From contig NZ_CP087714.1 of assembly GCF_039641995.1 (NCBI RefSeq), positions 248,001 to 312,000 of the forward strand: DNA of 64,000 nt. Direction: 5' to 3'. The position numbers and the translations under genes are program-made. The stretch's first letter is position 1. The number at the start of each line of letters is the position of its first letter. Below, in pieces: positions 15,538 to 23,547 of this stretch. Below the pieces are notes generated by a model, which did not search any database, was not told where the DNA came from, and saw only the letters and a list, made by a program, of their open reading frames with translations. This DNA is from Geoglobus acetivorans (lineage in GTDB: Archaea > Halobacteriota > Archaeoglobi > Archaeoglobales > Archaeoglobaceae).

Positions 15538-16802
15538 TTCCCTTTTTCTACATCAAGATCGCACCAGTTAAGCCAAGTGTCCGTGTTAGTTTCTATCCTT
15601 GCCGTATGTGCACTTCGCTGATAACCAGCATCAATATTTCCGGTGGCCTTATCCCAGAAAATGTCCGCCCAATTCGCACACTCCGACCACCATATTCCTC
15701 CATCAGAAATGGTATTAGAAGCCCCTATCACACATTGAACTCCTTTGTTATTCAGGTATGTAGCAAAATTGTTCCCTGCATAACAGGCGCTTACCACAAA
15801 CACCCTTGTCTGTAGATTACCTGAAGCCTCCCAGTAACAATATTGGTTGTCACCACCAATCCCTATACAATCGTTGTTTCCATGTCCAGAGAAGTAGACC
15901 CCCTCGAAATATTCCAAGATAAAATTTACTGTACTTTCACTGCCCACCACATCATAATCCGAAACATAAGGGTCCCAAGCGAGTTCACCATATGGGCGTT
16001 GTTTCTCCATTGATTCTTTTGCAGCCATAATGTCATCTTTCGTGATGTCGTCATCGTCTCTGAATACTGCACCTTGGTTATTGTCAGTCGCCATTATTCC
16101 AGGGTCTTTTTCGACTGACATTTTGCCCAATTCGTTAAAATCTACTGTCGTTTTATATAGCTCCTTAAGAGCCTCTATCTCTTTTTTACTCAATTCCTTT
16201 CCAGTAACGGCATTGATAATTGTACTATTGGGCTTAGATGTGACCCAGAATGTTCCTTTCAGTGGAATGAGTATAAGTTTAGCGTCGACTGCACCAGTCA
16301 TTTTTATAACTTCATCCCTAGATATTTTTACTTCAGGCTTGAATGTTATCTCCCTCACAGGCATTTTCCTGTAAGCTGCAATCTTGCCTGTCATTTTGTT
16401 CACAGAAACGTAGCAGTTTTCTCCGAAAACACTAATCCCATTAACCCGTCTTTCAAATAGAATGTCAAAATCGTATGGATTTTCAGTAGCTCTAACTAGT
16501 GTGTATGCAGGACCACATAGCTGAGTTGCCAGTTTAACAGCCTCTTCCTTTGTAATTGCTGGTTTGCCACTAAGATTCTCTTCTATAGCTGTGAAATTGA
16601 CTAAAAGAATTGTATCTCCAGTTTTTAAGTCTATTAGAGAATAACCATCCTCAGATACAATAGCTTTCACCTCTCTACCTGCGTAAAACTCGCTGATTTC
16701 TCCGTTCTTTGCTGGACTTTTTTCGTTACCATTTATTGGTGCTGCTAATGCACTTCCAATTATGGCAAAAAGCAACACCAACACCACAGCCTTTTTCACC
16801 AA
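15519..16802 (-). CDS. Secreted clan-CD-like cysteine peptidase with PepSY-like region
   Basis: 427 residues, GTG start after GGAGGGGG. Residues 1-20 are a signal peptide. The first half resembles PepSY propeptide repeats (ITKEEAVKLATQL, VSVNKMTGKIAAYRKMPV, ISRDEVIKMTG). The C-terminal third has the caspase/gingipain-type dyad: GVYFSGHGNN (His307) and VFVVSACYAG (Cys340), followed by GVQCVIGASNTIS. An acidic run (VFRDDDDITKDD) could be a calcium or processing site. It is probably a self-processing extracellular protease. It is co-transcribed with a membrane protein and preceded by a palindrome shared with the arsR promoter. Confidence 0.75.
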   Translation of the reverse strand: MVKKAVVLVLLFAIIGSALAAPINGNEKSPAKNGEISEFYAGREVKAIVSEDGYSLIDLKTGDTILLVNFTAIEENLSGKPAITKEEAVKLATQLCGPAYTLVRATENPYDFDILFERRVNGISVFGENCYVSVNKMTGKIAAYRKMPVREITFKPEVKISRDEVIKMTGAVDAKLILIPLKGTFWVTSKPNSTIINAVTGKELSKKEIEALKELYKTTVDFNELGKMSVEKDPGIMATDNNQGAVFRDDDDITKDDIMAAKESMEKQRPYGELAWDPYVSDYDVVGSESTVNFILEYFEGVYFSGHGNNDCIGIGGDNQYCYWEASGNLQTRVFVVSACYAGNNFATYLNNKGVQCVIGASNTISDGGIWWSECANWADIFWDKATGNIDAGYQRSAHTARIETNTDTWLNWCDLDVEKGNCNTYI

Positions 16803-16864
16803 GTACCCCCTCCATTTCTTTTTAATTCGTCAATTCATTAATTCACCAAAAAAATAACGAATTT

Positions 16865-16893
16865 GTTAGATGAATTTCTAACATTTTCGTAAA
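16865..16893. promoter_or_regulatory. Palindromic operator upstream of the peptidase gene
   Basis: GTTAGA-TGAATT-TCTAAC (16865-16882), an inverted repeat with 6-bp arms, is followed by ATTTTCGTAAA. The same block, with three mismatches, occurs at 18378-18406 between the arsR and secreted-protein genes. It lies about 63 bp before the peptidase start. The likely reader is the ArsR protein encoded at 18437. Confidence 0.65.
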
Positions 16894-16982
16894 GCTCAAA
16901 TACGAAGTAAAAAAGTGTTCGCTATTTTGAATTGGCGATTGCAGTTTTTTAGCCTCGCTGTTCACTTTTAAGGCAAACAAGT

Positions 16983-17333
16983 CTAACGTTTTTGAGATAA
17001 CAAGATTGTTGACAAAAATAATCCAAGTGCAGAAATATACGAAAATGAGAGTTCGCCATGCAACAACAAAGAAGACATTCCAGACTCGACAAAATTGTAT
17101 CCAAAATATGCTATTGACACAATTATTCCAACTTTTAAACCTCTTAAAAGCATGTAGACGAGCACGATCCCAACCAAACCACTTATTAATAGGTGTACAG
17201 CTGCTGGCAAGCCACCCAGTTTAAAACCAATGAAGTACGATTCTGGATTTGTAAAAGCTATTATTATTCGGCCTGCCGACCACACCATCAAGATAAAAAC
17301 CACCAGATAGGTTAAAGGTTTGTAAACGCTCAT
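16983..17333 (-). CDS. Small four-helix membrane protein
   Basis: 116 residues from the ATG at 17333 (MSVYKPLTYLVVFILMVW); a longer form from 17348 is possible. Four hydrophobic segments fill most of the protein, which ends FLSTILLSQKR. A TATA-like ATTTTATATTTTAAAC on the minus strand (about 17355-17368) sits about 28 bp from 17333, so it may have its own leaderless transcript. It lies between the peptidase and the secreted protein of the island. No family recognised. Confidence 0.55.
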   Translation of the reverse strand: MSVYKPLTYLVVFILMVWSAGRIIIAFTNPESYFIGFKLGGLPAAVHLLISGLVGIVLVYMLLRGLKVGIIVSIAYFGYNFVESGMSSLLLHGELSFSYISALGLFLSTILLSQKR

Positions 17334-17367
17334 TTCTACACCAAACATAAAGTTTAAAATATAAAAT

Positions 17368-18285
17368 TTAACCCCAGCCAGTATACAACCAAACCTTATC
17401 CATGCCTAGGTTTTTGTCCAAGGTGTCCATAGCATGATTCCAGACGTTGCTAACATACACCTTAGTGCTGCTGGTGTAGTTGCGCGTTATATCACCGTGT
17501 TGTCCCCACCACTCCGCATAGGTTTTGTTGTTATCCCATATGTCATTGAAATTTATTACGCCATCTTGTACGGTAAAGCTCTCTACGTCTTCGGTCCTGC
17601 CATACCATATCAGCCTCCAAGCATCGTAAGTTGCATCCAATGTCGGGTCTGGGTGGTCTTCATCATAGAAATGCAACGTGTATTTCACGTAATTCGACGA
17701 ATACTCCACGGAAACTTTGTAAAGGCTGTTATTTCCATTGACATTGTAACTATTACCGGCATCATCTGTGCCGCTTCCCCCATTAACATCGGGAGAAACC
17801 TGTATCCAGTAGTATATCGGATATGGAATATCGCTGCTTAGTGGTGCGTAAAAAACCATATAAGTATACGTAGAATCTTTGTAAGTATCGATGGGAATCA
17901 GTCTTACCTCTTGCTTATAGGCATTTTGGATGCCATTATGTTCGTGGAGAATTTTGCTTAAGTGTTCCCTGACTATTAGGAACTTAAGTTCCTCTTTATC
18001 TATTTTTGTTAAACTTTTTCCAACAACGTTTTCCAACTCATCAACAATTAGATCTAAATTCTCTCCATATCTTTTCACTATGTATCCTGCAAAACTATCG
18101 ATGTCTTGGGAGAATAGGATATCGTTTTCGTTTATATATTTACGAGCTTCTGCATCTATGGGTTTGAATAGTGTTTGTATCTTTGAATGTTTACTATCGT
18201 TGTACTTTTTAATACCCTCTGCAGAAACCGCTCCTACGGCTAACACTACCAGCAAGCATATTCCTAGTACGATTGCTTTCTTCAT
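17368..18285 (-). CDS. Secreted protein of unknown function
   Basis: 305 residues with a clear signal peptide (MKKAIVLGICLLVVLAVGAVSAEG). A helical N-terminal half (DAEARKYINENDILFSQDID, LDLIVDELENVVG) is followed by an aromatic, Asp/Asn-rich, probably beta-sheet half (YYWIQVSPDVNGGSGTDDAG, WRLIWYGRTEDVE, TYAEWWGQHGDI). A strong Shine-Dalgarno (GGAGGGGGGTGA) precedes ATG 18285. It is divergent from the membrane-bound arsR gene and shares its operator region. It may be a substrate or inhibitor of the nearby peptidase; that is inference. Confidence 0.6.
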   Translation of the reverse strand: MKKAIVLGICLLVVLAVGAVSAEGIKKYNDSKHSKIQTLFKPIDAEARKYINENDILFSQDIDSFAGYIVKRYGENLDLIVDELENVVGKSLTKIDKEELKFLIVREHLSKILHEHNGIQNAYKQEVRLIPIDTYKDSTYTYMVFYAPLSSDIPYPIYYWIQVSPDVNGGSGTDDAGNSYNVNGNNSLYKVSVEYSSNYVKYTLHFYDEDHPDPTLDATYDAWRLIWYGRTEDVESFTVQDGVINFNDIWDNNKTYAEWWGQHGDITRNYTSSTKVYVSNVWNHAMDTLDKNLGMDKVWLYTGWG

Positions 18286-18317
18286 CCTTCACCCCCCTCC
18301 ATTTTTAAACTGGTCAC

Positions 18318-18340
18318 TATATTGTACCTTATATTGTACC
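18318..18340. repeat. Tandem 11-bp direct repeat in the promoter of the secreted protein
   Basis: TATATTGTACC occurs at 18318-18328 and 18330-18340, a 12-bp period, near the expected transcription start of the minus-strand gene at 18285. Helically phased tandem sites suggest a second DNA-binding factor besides the palindrome at 18378. Confidence 0.45.
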
Positions 18341-18377
18341 TAATTCTAAAGTATAACCATATAAAAACATCAGAAAT

Positions 18378-18406
18378 GTTAGGTGAGTATCTAACATTTT
18401 CGTAAA
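18378..18406. promoter_or_regulatory. Shared palindromic operator between arsR and the secreted-protein gene
   Basis: GTTAGG-TGAGTA-TCTAAC (18378-18395) then ATTTTCGTAAA. It abuts the TATA box of arsR (ATTTATAAAAAG, 18407-18418) on one side and a minus-strand TATA (TTTTTATATGG, about 18357-18367) on the other, the place where archaeal regulators act on TFB/TBP. Its copy is at 16865. Confidence 0.65.
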
Positions 18407-18436
18407 ATTTATAAAAAGGTAAAAAAGCCCGTTTAA

Positions 18437-18901
18437 GTGAACTCAGAACCAGAAATTCCCGTAGATGATCTCAAAATTTTTGCCGACAAGACCAGAGTGA
18501 CAATTCTGAAAATGCTCAATGAGAGGAAGCACACGGTGTCAGAGCTCTCAAGGGCGTTGAATCTATCCAAACCAACGATACTGTACCACATGAAAATTCT
18601 CGAAAATGCCGGATATGTGAAGAGAATTGAAGATGGCAGAAAATGGATTTACTACGAAGTAACAGACTCCGGCAGGTCTGTCCTGAAATGGAGAAAGCTG
18701 AGGATCATCCTGCCTGTGATCAGCATTGCTGCTTCTGCAATACTAACATTTACCGCCGTTTTGCTGAGAACGATGAAAAGAAAGAGTATACCAGAATATC
18801 CGGCTATGGGAGCACAATATGACTGGCTGCTCCTGATTTCGGTCACAGCACTCATCATATCCCTGATAGCTTTCGTCTACACCAAAAGAGGAAGAAGATA
18901 A
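18437..18901 (+). CDS. Membrane-tethered ArsR-family transcriptional regulator
   Basis: 154 residues, GTG start, leaderless (TATA centre about 25 bp upstream). A winged HTH (about 10-85: DKTRVTILKMLNERKHTVSE, LNLSKPTILYHMKILENAG, RKWIYYEVT) is followed by two hydrophobic helices (about 90-110 and 127-147), so the regulator is membrane bound. No ArsR-type metal cysteines are seen. The palindrome directly before its own TATA box is repeated before the peptidase gene, pointing to autoregulation and control of the island. It could sense an envelope signal. Confidence 0.8.
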   Translation: MNSEPEIPVDDLKIFADKTRVTILKMLNERKHTVSELSRALNLSKPTILYHMKILENAGYVKRIEDGRKWIYYEVTDSGRSVLKWRKLRIILPVISIAASAILTFTAVLLRTMKRKSIPEYPAMGAQYDWLLLISVTALIISLIAFVYTKRGRR

Positions 18902-18976
18902 CATATCCCTCACATCCCCTCAAATCGACAGGAGCTGTGAAATCTTTAAGTTTCCATGTTCAGACCAAATTCCGTA

Positions 18977-19507
18977 ATGTCCAAAAAACCAGCAGTTTAC
19001 ACCCTCGGCCACTCCAGCAGGAGCTTTGACGAATTCCTCAGAATCCTGAAAAGGTTCGAAATAGCCGCTCTCGCCGACGTCAGGAGATTTCCGGGCTCAA
19101 AGTTTGACCACTTCAAAAAAGTGCATCTCGAAAAAGCACTGCCAGAGAACGGGATTGAGTATGTGTGGTTCGAAGAGCTTGGAGGCTACAGAAGAAAAGT
19201 CCTCGAAAACTCTCCGAACACAGCCATAGAAAGCGAGGGTTTCAGAAACTACGCCGATTACATGCTAACCGAAGAGTTCAGGCATGCTGCCGAGATGCTT
19301 GCAGAAATGGCAAAGGAAAGAAGAGTTGCAGTTATGTGCGCCGAGAAGCTCTACTGGAGGTGCCACAGGATGCTTCTCTCCGACTACCTTCATGCTGTTC
19401 TCGGTTTTGAGGTTCTGCACATAATAGATGCGAGCAGTGTGCGAAGGCACAGGCTGAGCAAGCATGCGAGGGTGACCGAGGAAGGGCTGGTTTACGACGT
19501 AATGTAA
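18977..19507 (+). CDS. DUF488 family protein
   Basis: About 176 residues starting MSKKPAVYTLGHSSRSFDEF; a start at 18956 would add seven. The family motifs YTLGHSSRS, ADVRRFPGSKFDHF and the catalytic-looking CAEKLYWRCHRMLLSDYL are all present. A TATA-like CTTTAAG about 28 bp before 18977 favours that start. DUF488 proteins are small, widespread and of unproven function. It follows the arsR gene but has its own promoter. Confidence 0.82.
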   Translation: MSKKPAVYTLGHSSRSFDEFLRILKRFEIAALADVRRFPGSKFDHFKKVHLEKALPENGIEYVWFEELGGYRRKVLENSPNTAIESEGFRNYADYMLTEEFRHAAEMLAEMAKERRVAVMCAEKLYWRCHRMLLSDYLHAVLGFEVLHIIDASSVRRHRLSKHARVTEEGLVYDVM

Positions 19508-19731
19508 AAATGCGATAATAGGGCATTCAATTTACTTTCGAAAATAATGGTCTCCATTGCCCACAACAATTTATGCAGTGCATAGCTGGATTTCAATGCC
19601 CATCTCCTGGGGAAGTGCCCCCTGTGACTTCAACCTTTGTTGGACTGGCTTAACCCACAGTTGTACGATTTTTGCAACCATCAGGCACAGAAGTTTAAAA
19701 CCTTCACTGAAAAATAGGTAAGGGGTCATCT

Positions 19732-20256
19732 ATGGATCCGAGAGCGGAAGCCGGGAGACTTGGTTATAGGATAGTTTATGTGCCACATGAGGTTATTAAA
19801 GACTACAACGCCTGTTATCGCGTGATTTACGATGGTCAGCTCATTCATCCTCCTGCTGCAGATAAGCTTGGAATACCACTAAACGAGATCTGGATATCTG
19901 AGCGCTTTAGAGAGTACGAGAGGTATATCCTCTTTCATGAGCTTCAGGAGATAAAGCACCGTGCAGAAGGACTGAGTGTTGAAGAGGCTCACAAAAAAGC
20001 CCTGGAGGATGAAATAAAGGTTTTTAGTGGAGACCCAATATGGGAACGGCTTAAGAGGGAGATAAATATAGTGAGCGAAGAGGATTTGAGGAGCCTCCCA
20101 GGAATTGGAAGAATACTGGCATGGCGTATAATGGTAAGCAGGCCGTATGAGAGTATAGAGGAGCTTTTGGAAGTCCCGGGGGTTGGAAAAAAGAGGTTTA
20201 ACGCTTTAAAACGGGAACTCTTTTGCATGGGTGATACAATCAATAAAGAAGTGTAG
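19732..20256 (+). CDS. Metalloprotease-like protein with helix-hairpin-helix domain
   Basis: 174 residues. The first part has a zinc-protease-like helix, YILFHELQEIKHRAEG, with His69-Glu70 and His76 (HEx5H rather than the classic HExxH), then EEAHKKALEDEI, reminiscent of ImmA/IrrE-type or DUF955-like folds. The C-terminal 50 residues are a double helix-hairpin-helix (LRSLPGIGRILAWRIM, LLEVPGVGKKRFNALK), a DNA-binding unit. The combination is unusual. It stands alone after a 224-bp gap that shows nothing recognisable. Confidence 0.6.
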   Translation: MDPRAEAGRLGYRIVYVPHEVIKDYNACYRVIYDGQLIHPPAADKLGIPLNEIWISERFREYERYILFHELQEIKHRAEGLSVEEAHKKALEDEIKVFSGDPIWERLKREINIVSEEDLRSLPGIGRILAWRIMVSRPYESIEELLEVPGVGKKRFNALKRELFCMGDTINKEV

Positions 20257-20290
20257 CTAAGACCAGTAAGAATTAGAGGCAACGTGAGAA

Positions 20291-20656
20291 TTAGTTTTTT
20301 CTGTATCCATTTCGAGCCATATTTTTGCCTTTTCCAACATTTTCCGCTACCTCTCTCAGGAATGATAAATAAAAATGGCCGTAAAGCGGGATAGCCTCAC
20401 TCAAAATCTTTTTGAAAAACGGATCGCTCCTGTGAACAAGTTCGAGCGCCCTTTTCATTGACAGGGCATGAAACTCGACATTACTCTTTCGCATTGTGTT
20501 CAGCTTCTCAGCAACCACATCGCTATCCGTCACAACAAGCACATCAATATCCGAGAACCTTCCAGCGTCCCCTCTTGCCTGTGACCCAAAAATTGCAACA
20601 AGCTTTGGTTTTGCAACTGCAACAACCTCGCCAACCAAGGTTTTGAAATCCATCAT
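20291..20656 (-). CDS. MNT-type minimal nucleotidyltransferase
   Basis: 121 residues from the ATG pair at 20656/20653 (MMDFKTLVGEVV). The nucleotidyltransferase motif GSQARGDAGRFSDIDVLVV is intact (GSxxRG and DxD). GGAGGTGAT lies about 7 bp upstream, so an in-frame ATG at 20692 is not the start. Such proteins usually pair with a HEPN toxin, whose activity they block by AMPylation, but no HEPN frame is next to it. An IS6-like element is inserted 42 bp upstream of the start. Confidence 0.78.
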   Translation of the reverse strand: MMDFKTLVGEVVAVAKPKLVAIFGSQARGDAGRFSDIDVLVVTDSDVVAEKLNTMRKSNVEFHALSMKRALELVHRSDPFFKKILSEAIPLYGHFYLSFLREVAENVGKGKNMARNGYRKN

Positions 20657-20689
20657 ATAGTTCATCACCTCCAGATTATAAAAACCAAC

Positions 20690-20697
20690 CACACGAA
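20690..20697. repeat. Left target-site duplication of the IS element
   Basis: CACACGAA directly before the left inverted repeat; the identical octamer follows the right end at 21396-21403. Eight base pairs is the duplication length of IS6-family transposition. Confidence 0.85.
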
Positions 20698-21395
20698 GGG
20701 GCTGTCAAGAATAACACTAAAAAATAAAAACAAAAAATAAACCACATGCACCCCGCAATAACCCAACTGATAGAAGAGATCAAAGCTAAAAAACTTTTCC
20801 GGAGGAACAGAAAGAAAGTGGAACTAAAAATCCTCTCAGCTTTGCTTTACTTCTACGGACTCTCTTTAAGGAAAGCAAGCAAATTCATCTCTTTGTTTGA
20901 GAAAATAAGCCACGAATCAATAAGAATCTACTACCACAGAATTAAAAGAATTCTGAAACCACCTGAAAAGAAGAAGAGGAGATTGATTGCAATAGACGAA
21001 ACCAAAATGAAGTTAGAAAACAAACAGATCTTCGTCTGGAGCGCAATTGACGTGGATACGAAAGAGTATTTGTTCATCTGGGCTTCTGAGGGGAGAAGTT
21101 CCTTCCATGCCTACGTTTTTCTCAAAGAGGTACTTGGATTCTATGAAAATAGACCGGAAATTGTCGTTGATAGGAGATTCAGGTATAAATTGGCTCTGCA
21201 AAGACTGGGGTTGAAGTATAAGCATGAGACCTTCGGAGAAAGGAATGCAGTTGAAGGGTTCTTTTCTCTGCTTAAAGGAAGAACAAAGAGGTTCTTTAAT
21301 AGGTTTCCGTTCAGGAGTTCGTTTGATTCTGTGCAGAGCTGGTTGGAGGGTTTTGTGGGGTTGTATAATCTGGGGGTGTTAATTTGACAGTCCCC
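20698..21395 (+). mobile_element. IS6/IS240-like insertion sequence, complete
   Basis: 698 bp bounded by imperfect inverted repeats: left 20698-20717 GGGGCTGTCAAGAATAACAC, right (reverse complement of 21376-21395) GGGGACTGTCAAATTAACAC. It is flanked by a perfect 8-bp duplication (CACACGAA) and carries one transposase gene. Intact ends and identical duplications imply a fairly recent insertion. Confidence 0.9.
20746..21387 (+). CDS. IS6-family DDE transposase
   Basis: 213 residues, slightly short for the family but complete. A helical N-terminal DNA-binding part ([20 protein letters not shown]) is followed by the DDE residues: Asp in [13 protein letters not shown], Asp in [11 protein letters not shown] and Glu in [20 protein letters not shown]. 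The stop codon lies inside the right inverted repeat. The element should be able to move by copy-in cointegrate formation, as known for IS6. Confidence 0.92.
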   Translation: MHPAITQLIEEIKAKKLFRRNRKKVELKILSALLYFYGLSLRKASKFISLFEKISHESIRIYYHRIKRILKPPEKKKRRLIAIDETKMKLENKQIFVWSAIDVDTKEYLFIWASEGRSSFHAYVFLKEVLGFYENRPEIVVDRRFRYKLALQRLGLKYKHETFGERNAVEGFFSLLKGRTKRFFNRFPFRSSFDSVQSWLEGFVGLYNLGVLI

Positions 21396-21403
21396 CACAC
21401 GAA
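21396..21403. repeat. Right target-site duplication of the IS element
   Basis: CACACGAA follows the right inverted repeat and is identical to 20690-20697. Confidence 0.85.
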
Positions 21404-21444
21404 AGGGTGGAAAAAATTTTTAGAATCAAAACCCATCTTTAACC

Positions 21445-21684
21445 ATGTCTCTCGAAAGCGAGTTCGAGTCAAGATTCAAGTGCCCAAAATGCGGAAATGA
21501 GAAGGCAGAGGCTAAAAAGCTTGCCATGACCGGGACGGGGCTTAGCAAGATTCTGGACATTCAGATGAATAAGTACCTCGCAGTTTCGTGCCTCTACTGC
21601 GGTTACACTGAGTTTTACAGGCTGGATATTGTTGAGGGGAAGAAGGGAGTCATTGGGGACGTGCTGGACGTGATTTTTGGCTGA
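21445..21684 (+). CDS. Zinc-ribbon protein
   Basis: 79 residues with two CxxC pairs (FKCPKCGNEKAEA and VSCLYCGYTEFY), about 37 residues apart, forming a zinc ribbon of the nucleic-acid-binding-like kind (COG3478-like). The rest is short and ends DVLDVIFG. The gene lies directly downstream of the IS element, whose insertion may have separated it from its native upstream region. Confidence 0.75.
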   Translation: MSLESEFESRFKCPKCGNEKAEAKKLAMTGTGLSKILDIQMNKYLAVSCLYCGYTEFYRLDIVEGKKGVIGDVLDVIFG

Positions 21685-21685
21685 G

Positions 21686-21958
21686 TTATTTCAAAAGTTC
21701 TTCTTTGAGCTTCCTGTACTCCTCAGCACTTATCTCTCCCCTTGCAAACCTCTCGTCAAGAATTCTGAGCGCTCTGCTTTCCTCTCCAGAGCTTGAACCG
21801 CTTGAACCGCCCCTGTTCTGGCTGAGAGCATTTATCACCAGATAAATTACTGCTATGATCACCACCAGCCAGATTATCTGCCAGATGAATCCAAGGCCAT
21901 AGCCATAGCCCATGCCGTCGAACCCGTAGCCACCCATCATTCCACCGTAACCCATCAT
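21686..21958 (-). CDS. SHOCT-domain single-span membrane protein
   Basis: 90 residues. A Met/Gly/Tyr-rich N-terminus (MMGYGGMMGGYGFDGMGYG) precedes one membrane helix (FIWQIIWLVVIIAVIYLVIN), a Gly/Ser linker and a C-terminal SHOCT motif (ILDERFARGEISAEEYRKL). SHOCT peptides are common short tails of membrane proteins with unknown function. It converges on the zinc-ribbon gene with a 1-bp gap. Confidence 0.78.
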   Translation of the reverse strand: MMGYGGMMGGYGFDGMGYGYGLGFIWQIIWLVVIIAVIYLVINALSQNRGGSSGSSSGEESRALRILDERFARGEISAEEYRKLKEELLK

Positions 21959-22126
21959 TTTACATCACCTCTGAACATAACTATGTCTTAAGGGGCAATA
22001 TGTGTTGGGGGTGAAAACGAAGATGATTTGAGATAGGAGACGTTTCATAAATGTTTATCGAATGAGGGGATGGTTCAGGATTTCAAGCAGCCACCCATAC
22101 TTCCGGTTCAGGCGTGAAGGAGAGTA

Positions 22127-22660
22127 ATGTTTAATTTTCCACACCGTTCAATATCTTTCATGAGGCCCGGTCATCTTGCGGCAGTCATTGTTGGCATGTT
22201 CATGATACTGTCTTCTTTTGTGATTTCGGGGTCTCAGGCATATCAGAACGAATGCACGATGATGCATCCTTCTGTTTATTCTTCATTCTATTCTTATTTG
22301 CCGTCAATTCTGTCTGTTGCTGGAATAACACTGGTTGTTACTCCTTTCGTCATCTGTTTTAAAGACAAATCGAAGAAAAGGGCGGGAATCACGTCTGAAA
22401 CTCATGTGTCTCGCAAATACAGGAAAACTCCAGAAACACTCGCAGTTGCGGAAAAACTCCTCGAGGAGGACGAAAAGAAGGTACTGAAAATCATTGCGGA
22501 AAATGAGGGCGTCACACAGGACAGCCTGCACTTCAGAACAGGCTTCTCCACATCAAAGGTATCCATGATTGTTAAAAAGCTCGAGGAAAAGGATTTGATC
22601 TACCGTGAGAGGTTTGGAAAGACCTACAGGCTCTATCTGAGCGACTGGGTGAGGGACTGA
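22127..22660 (+). CDS. Membrane-bound winged-helix protein
   Basis: 177 residues. Two hydrophobic segments (about 16-36 and 60-78) are separated by a short loop with one Cys and several His/Met (NECTMMHPS). A basic linker leads to a C-terminal winged HTH (about 125-177: EDEKKVLKIIAENEGVTQDS, TGFSTSKVSMIVKKLEEKDL, YRLYLSD). This is the layout of archaeal membrane-anchored MarR-like regulators. GGAGAG precedes the ATG. The Cys/Met/His loop hints at metal sensing, but that is speculation. Confidence 0.7.
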   Translation: MFNFPHRSISFMRPGHLAAVIVGMFMILSSFVISGSQAYQNECTMMHPSVYSSFYSYLPSILSVAGITLVVTPFVICFKDKSKKRAGITSETHVSRKYRKTPETLAVAEKLLEEDEKKVLKIIAENEGVTQDSLHFRTGFSTSKVSMIVKKLEEKDLIYRERFGKTYRLYLSDWVRD

Positions 22661-22680
22661 GTGTTGGAATAAAGAATACA

Positions 22681-23547
22681 CTAAATCAGATCAAGGTCCT
22701 TCAGAACTGCCTTGAGCCTCTCTGTTTTTTCGCTGCTCAGTTCCACAAGGGGAAGTCTTGGTTTTCCTCCCGCAAGGCCCATAAGCTCGAGAGCTTTTTT
22801 GACCGGGATTGGATTGGTGTCTATGAACAGGGCATCAAAAAGCGGCATCAGTCTGTAGTGGACCTCTCTTGCTTTTTCAATGTTGCCTGAAACAAATGCC
22901 TGGTACATCTCGTTCATTAAATGAGGTGCAACATTGGCTGTGACACTGATTACGCCTTTTCCACCCATTAGCATAATTGGCAGGGTGAGAAAGTCATCTC
23001 CAGAGAGGACTGTAAAATCGTCAGGACAAAGCTTTATTATCTGGGCTATTTGCTTCAGGTTCCCGCTGGCCTCCTTTATTCCTGCGATGCTGTCGATTTC
23101 TGAGAGTTTTCTGGCAGTCTCCGGCAGAATATTGGTCCCGGTTCTGCTCGGGACATTGTAGACGATCATGGGAATGCCGATCTCTTCCGCAATAGCCCTG
23201 TAATGTTCCACAAGCCCGTCCTGATTTGGCTTGTTGTAGTAGGGTGTTACGAACATTGCCGCATCGGCTCCAGCTTTTTCAACCTCCTTTGCGAGATAAA
23301 CAGCCTCTCTCGTGGAATTGGACCCTGCTCCTGCGATAACCGGTTTTTTCGAAACCTCGCAGACGTATCTCACAACTTCTATGTGTTCTTCATAGCTCAG
23401 AGTAGCAGCTTCTCCTGTGGTGCCAGTAGGCACAAACGCTGAAACATGTTTTTCGAGGTAATCCAGATTCCTCGCAATACCTTCAAAATCGACCTCGAAG
23501 TTCTCCTTAAATGGTGTTACGAGGGCAGGGATTACACCCTCAAACAT
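22681..23547 (-). CDS. dapA: 4-hydroxy-tetrahydrodipicolinate synthase
   Basis: 288 residues, full length. DapA landmarks are intact: [28 protein letters not shown] (catalytic Tyr) and the Schiff-base lysine in AGIKEASGN, followed by VLSGDD. It condenses pyruvate with aspartate semialdehyde in the lysine/diaminopimelate branch. Related DHDPS-family aldolases with other substrates cannot be excluded. It overlaps the end of rps17e by 8 bp and is read after it. Confidence 0.88.
   Translation of the reverse strand: MFEGVIPALVTPFKENFEVDFEGIARNLDYLEKHVSAFVPTGTTGEAATLSYEEHIEVVRYVCEVSKKPVIAGAGSNSTREAVYLAKEVEKAGADAAMFVTPYYNKPNQDGLVEHYRAIAEEIGIPMIVYNVPSRTGTNILPETARKLSEIDSIAGIKEASGNLKQIAQIIKLCPDDFTVLSGDDFLTLPIMLMGGKGVISVTANVAPHLMNEMYQAFVSGNIEKAREVHYRLMPLFDALFIDTNPIPVKKALELMGLAGGKPRLPLVELSSEKTERLKAVLKDLDLI

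Noticed and set aside
20291-20656. Complete MNT-HEPN toxin-antitoxin pair
   Set aside because: No HEPN-like frame adjoins the nucleotidyltransferase on either side; only the MNT half is supported.
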